DNA from: Parachlamydiaceae bacterium
Lineage (GTDB): Bacteria > Chlamydiota > Chlamydiia > Chlamydiales > Parachlamydiaceae
NCBI GenBank assembly: GCA_030679615.1
Contig: JAUXSJ010000335.1
Coordinates: 1 to 12,243 of the forward strand
Direction: 5' to 3'
DNA: 12,243 nucleotides
The notes beneath the pieces were generated by a model that was not told the DNA's origin, ran no database searches, and saw only the letters and a program-made list of their open reading frames with translations. The position numbers were made by a program, and so were the translations under genes. Position 1 is the stretch's first letter. Every line of letters begins with the position of its first letter. Below, one piece after another: positions 11,819 to 12,243 of the stretch.

Positions 11819-12243
11819 TGGCTGAACTCCATTATAAGTCCTTAAAAAAGAACTTAAATGGATTATCGTTGTTTTTTTGCGGACTTTTCATGGGAATAGC
11901 CGATCTTATACCAGGGATTTCTGGTGGCACAGTTGCATTTATCTTAGGGTTTTATCAACCACTAATTGCAAGCTTAAAAACTTTAAATGGCACAACATTT
12001 CAACTTTTACTCAATGGAAAATGGAGTGAATTAAAAAAACAAGTAGCTTGGCGTTTTTTATTTACTTTGATTTCCGGTATGGGAGTTGCCTTATTTACTT
12101 TTGCTCATTTTGTACATGTTGTTTTAGATCATGAACTTTATCGCGTTTACCTCTATGCAACTTTTTTAGGTTTAATTTTAGCTTCCTTTCTTTTTTGTAT
12201 TAAACAAATCCAAAAATGGAATGCGAAAATTTTTATGGGCCTA
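11818..12243 (+). CDS. DUF368 polyprenyl-phosphate transporter-family membrane protein (C-terminus cut by window edge)
   Basis: The ATG at 11818 shares its A with the rodZ stop (TAATG), so translation is probably coupled. The 142 visible codons stay open to the window end; family members are about 280-310 residues, so roughly half is seen. Residues 22-41 carry the DUF368 hallmark 'MGIADLIPGISGGTVAF', followed by 'GFYQPLI'. Hydrophobic segments lie at about 15-30, 33-54, 80-104 and 108-128. DUF368 proteins were recently assigned as undecaprenyl-phosphate translocases (PopT), returning the C55 lipid carrier to the cytoplasmic face for peptidoglycan and other polymer synthesis. That role fits its position after rodZ, but function here is inferred from the family. 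The motif is strong; only the missing C-terminus limits the call. Confidence 0.88.
   Translation, partial: MAELHYKSLKKNLNGLSLFFCGLFMGIADLIPGISGGTVAFILGFYQPLIASLKTLNGTTFQLLLNGKWSELKKQVAWRFLFTLISGMGVALFTFAHFVHVVLDHELYRVYLYATFLGLILASFLFCIKQIQKWNAKIFMGL

Noticed and set aside
1..12243. tRNA, rRNA, riboswitch or known insertion sequence
   Set aside because: I saw no cloverleaf, rRNA-like block, known aptamer consensus or transposase motif on either strand.

Overview
The window is AT-rich and carries ten protein-coding genes, two of them cut by the window ends. The first eight read leftward (minus strand) and the last two rightward. The combination suggests an amoeba-associated member of the Chlamydiota (Parachlamydiaceae-like, such as Protochlamydia or Parachlamydia). 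RNase HIII sits next to a RodZ made of little more than an HTH domain and one membrane helix, as I recall for CT008/CT009 of Chlamydia trachomatis. Shine-Dalgarno signals are weak, and there are Chlamydiales-style small membrane proteins. The lineage is inferred from gene content and style; no marker gene proves it.

Left part (1-2109): a membrane-anchored AsmA-like protein that starts with TTG and runs off the left edge, then an unrecognised 168-residue protein with hydrophobic stretches. A gene-free stretch of about 620 bp follows. It holds a 44-bp A/T palindrome, a tandem 14-mer and a roughly 300-bp nested inverted-repeat element.

Middle (2110-7737): a TolC/OprM-type outer-membrane lipoprotein overlaps the end of a YihY/BrkB-family membrane protein, probably one transcript. 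Upstream is an 885-residue secreted protein with a GH64 (beta-1,3-glucanase, thaumatin-like fold) domain, three Ig-like repeats and a C-terminal fibronectin-III-like domain. One of the two GH64 catalytic acids appears to be replaced by Asn.

7738-8259 is gene-free and holds a second nested inverted-repeat element. Its outer arms look like REP units (GGAG head plus hairpin) in inverted orientation, around a 167-bp near-perfect palindrome. The two elements share arm sequence, so they form a repeat family. The right arm also supplies a good intrinsic terminator for recN.

Right part (8260-12243): rnhC, a small single-pass membrane protein of unknown role, and recN form a tight leftward operon for genome maintenance. 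Divergently, rodZ overlaps by one base the start of a DUF368 gene, whose family includes undecaprenyl-phosphate translocases. This pairs an MreB-linked morphogenesis factor with lipid-carrier recycling for peptidoglycan synthesis. A symmetric dyad with -10-like hexamers lies between rnhC and rodZ.
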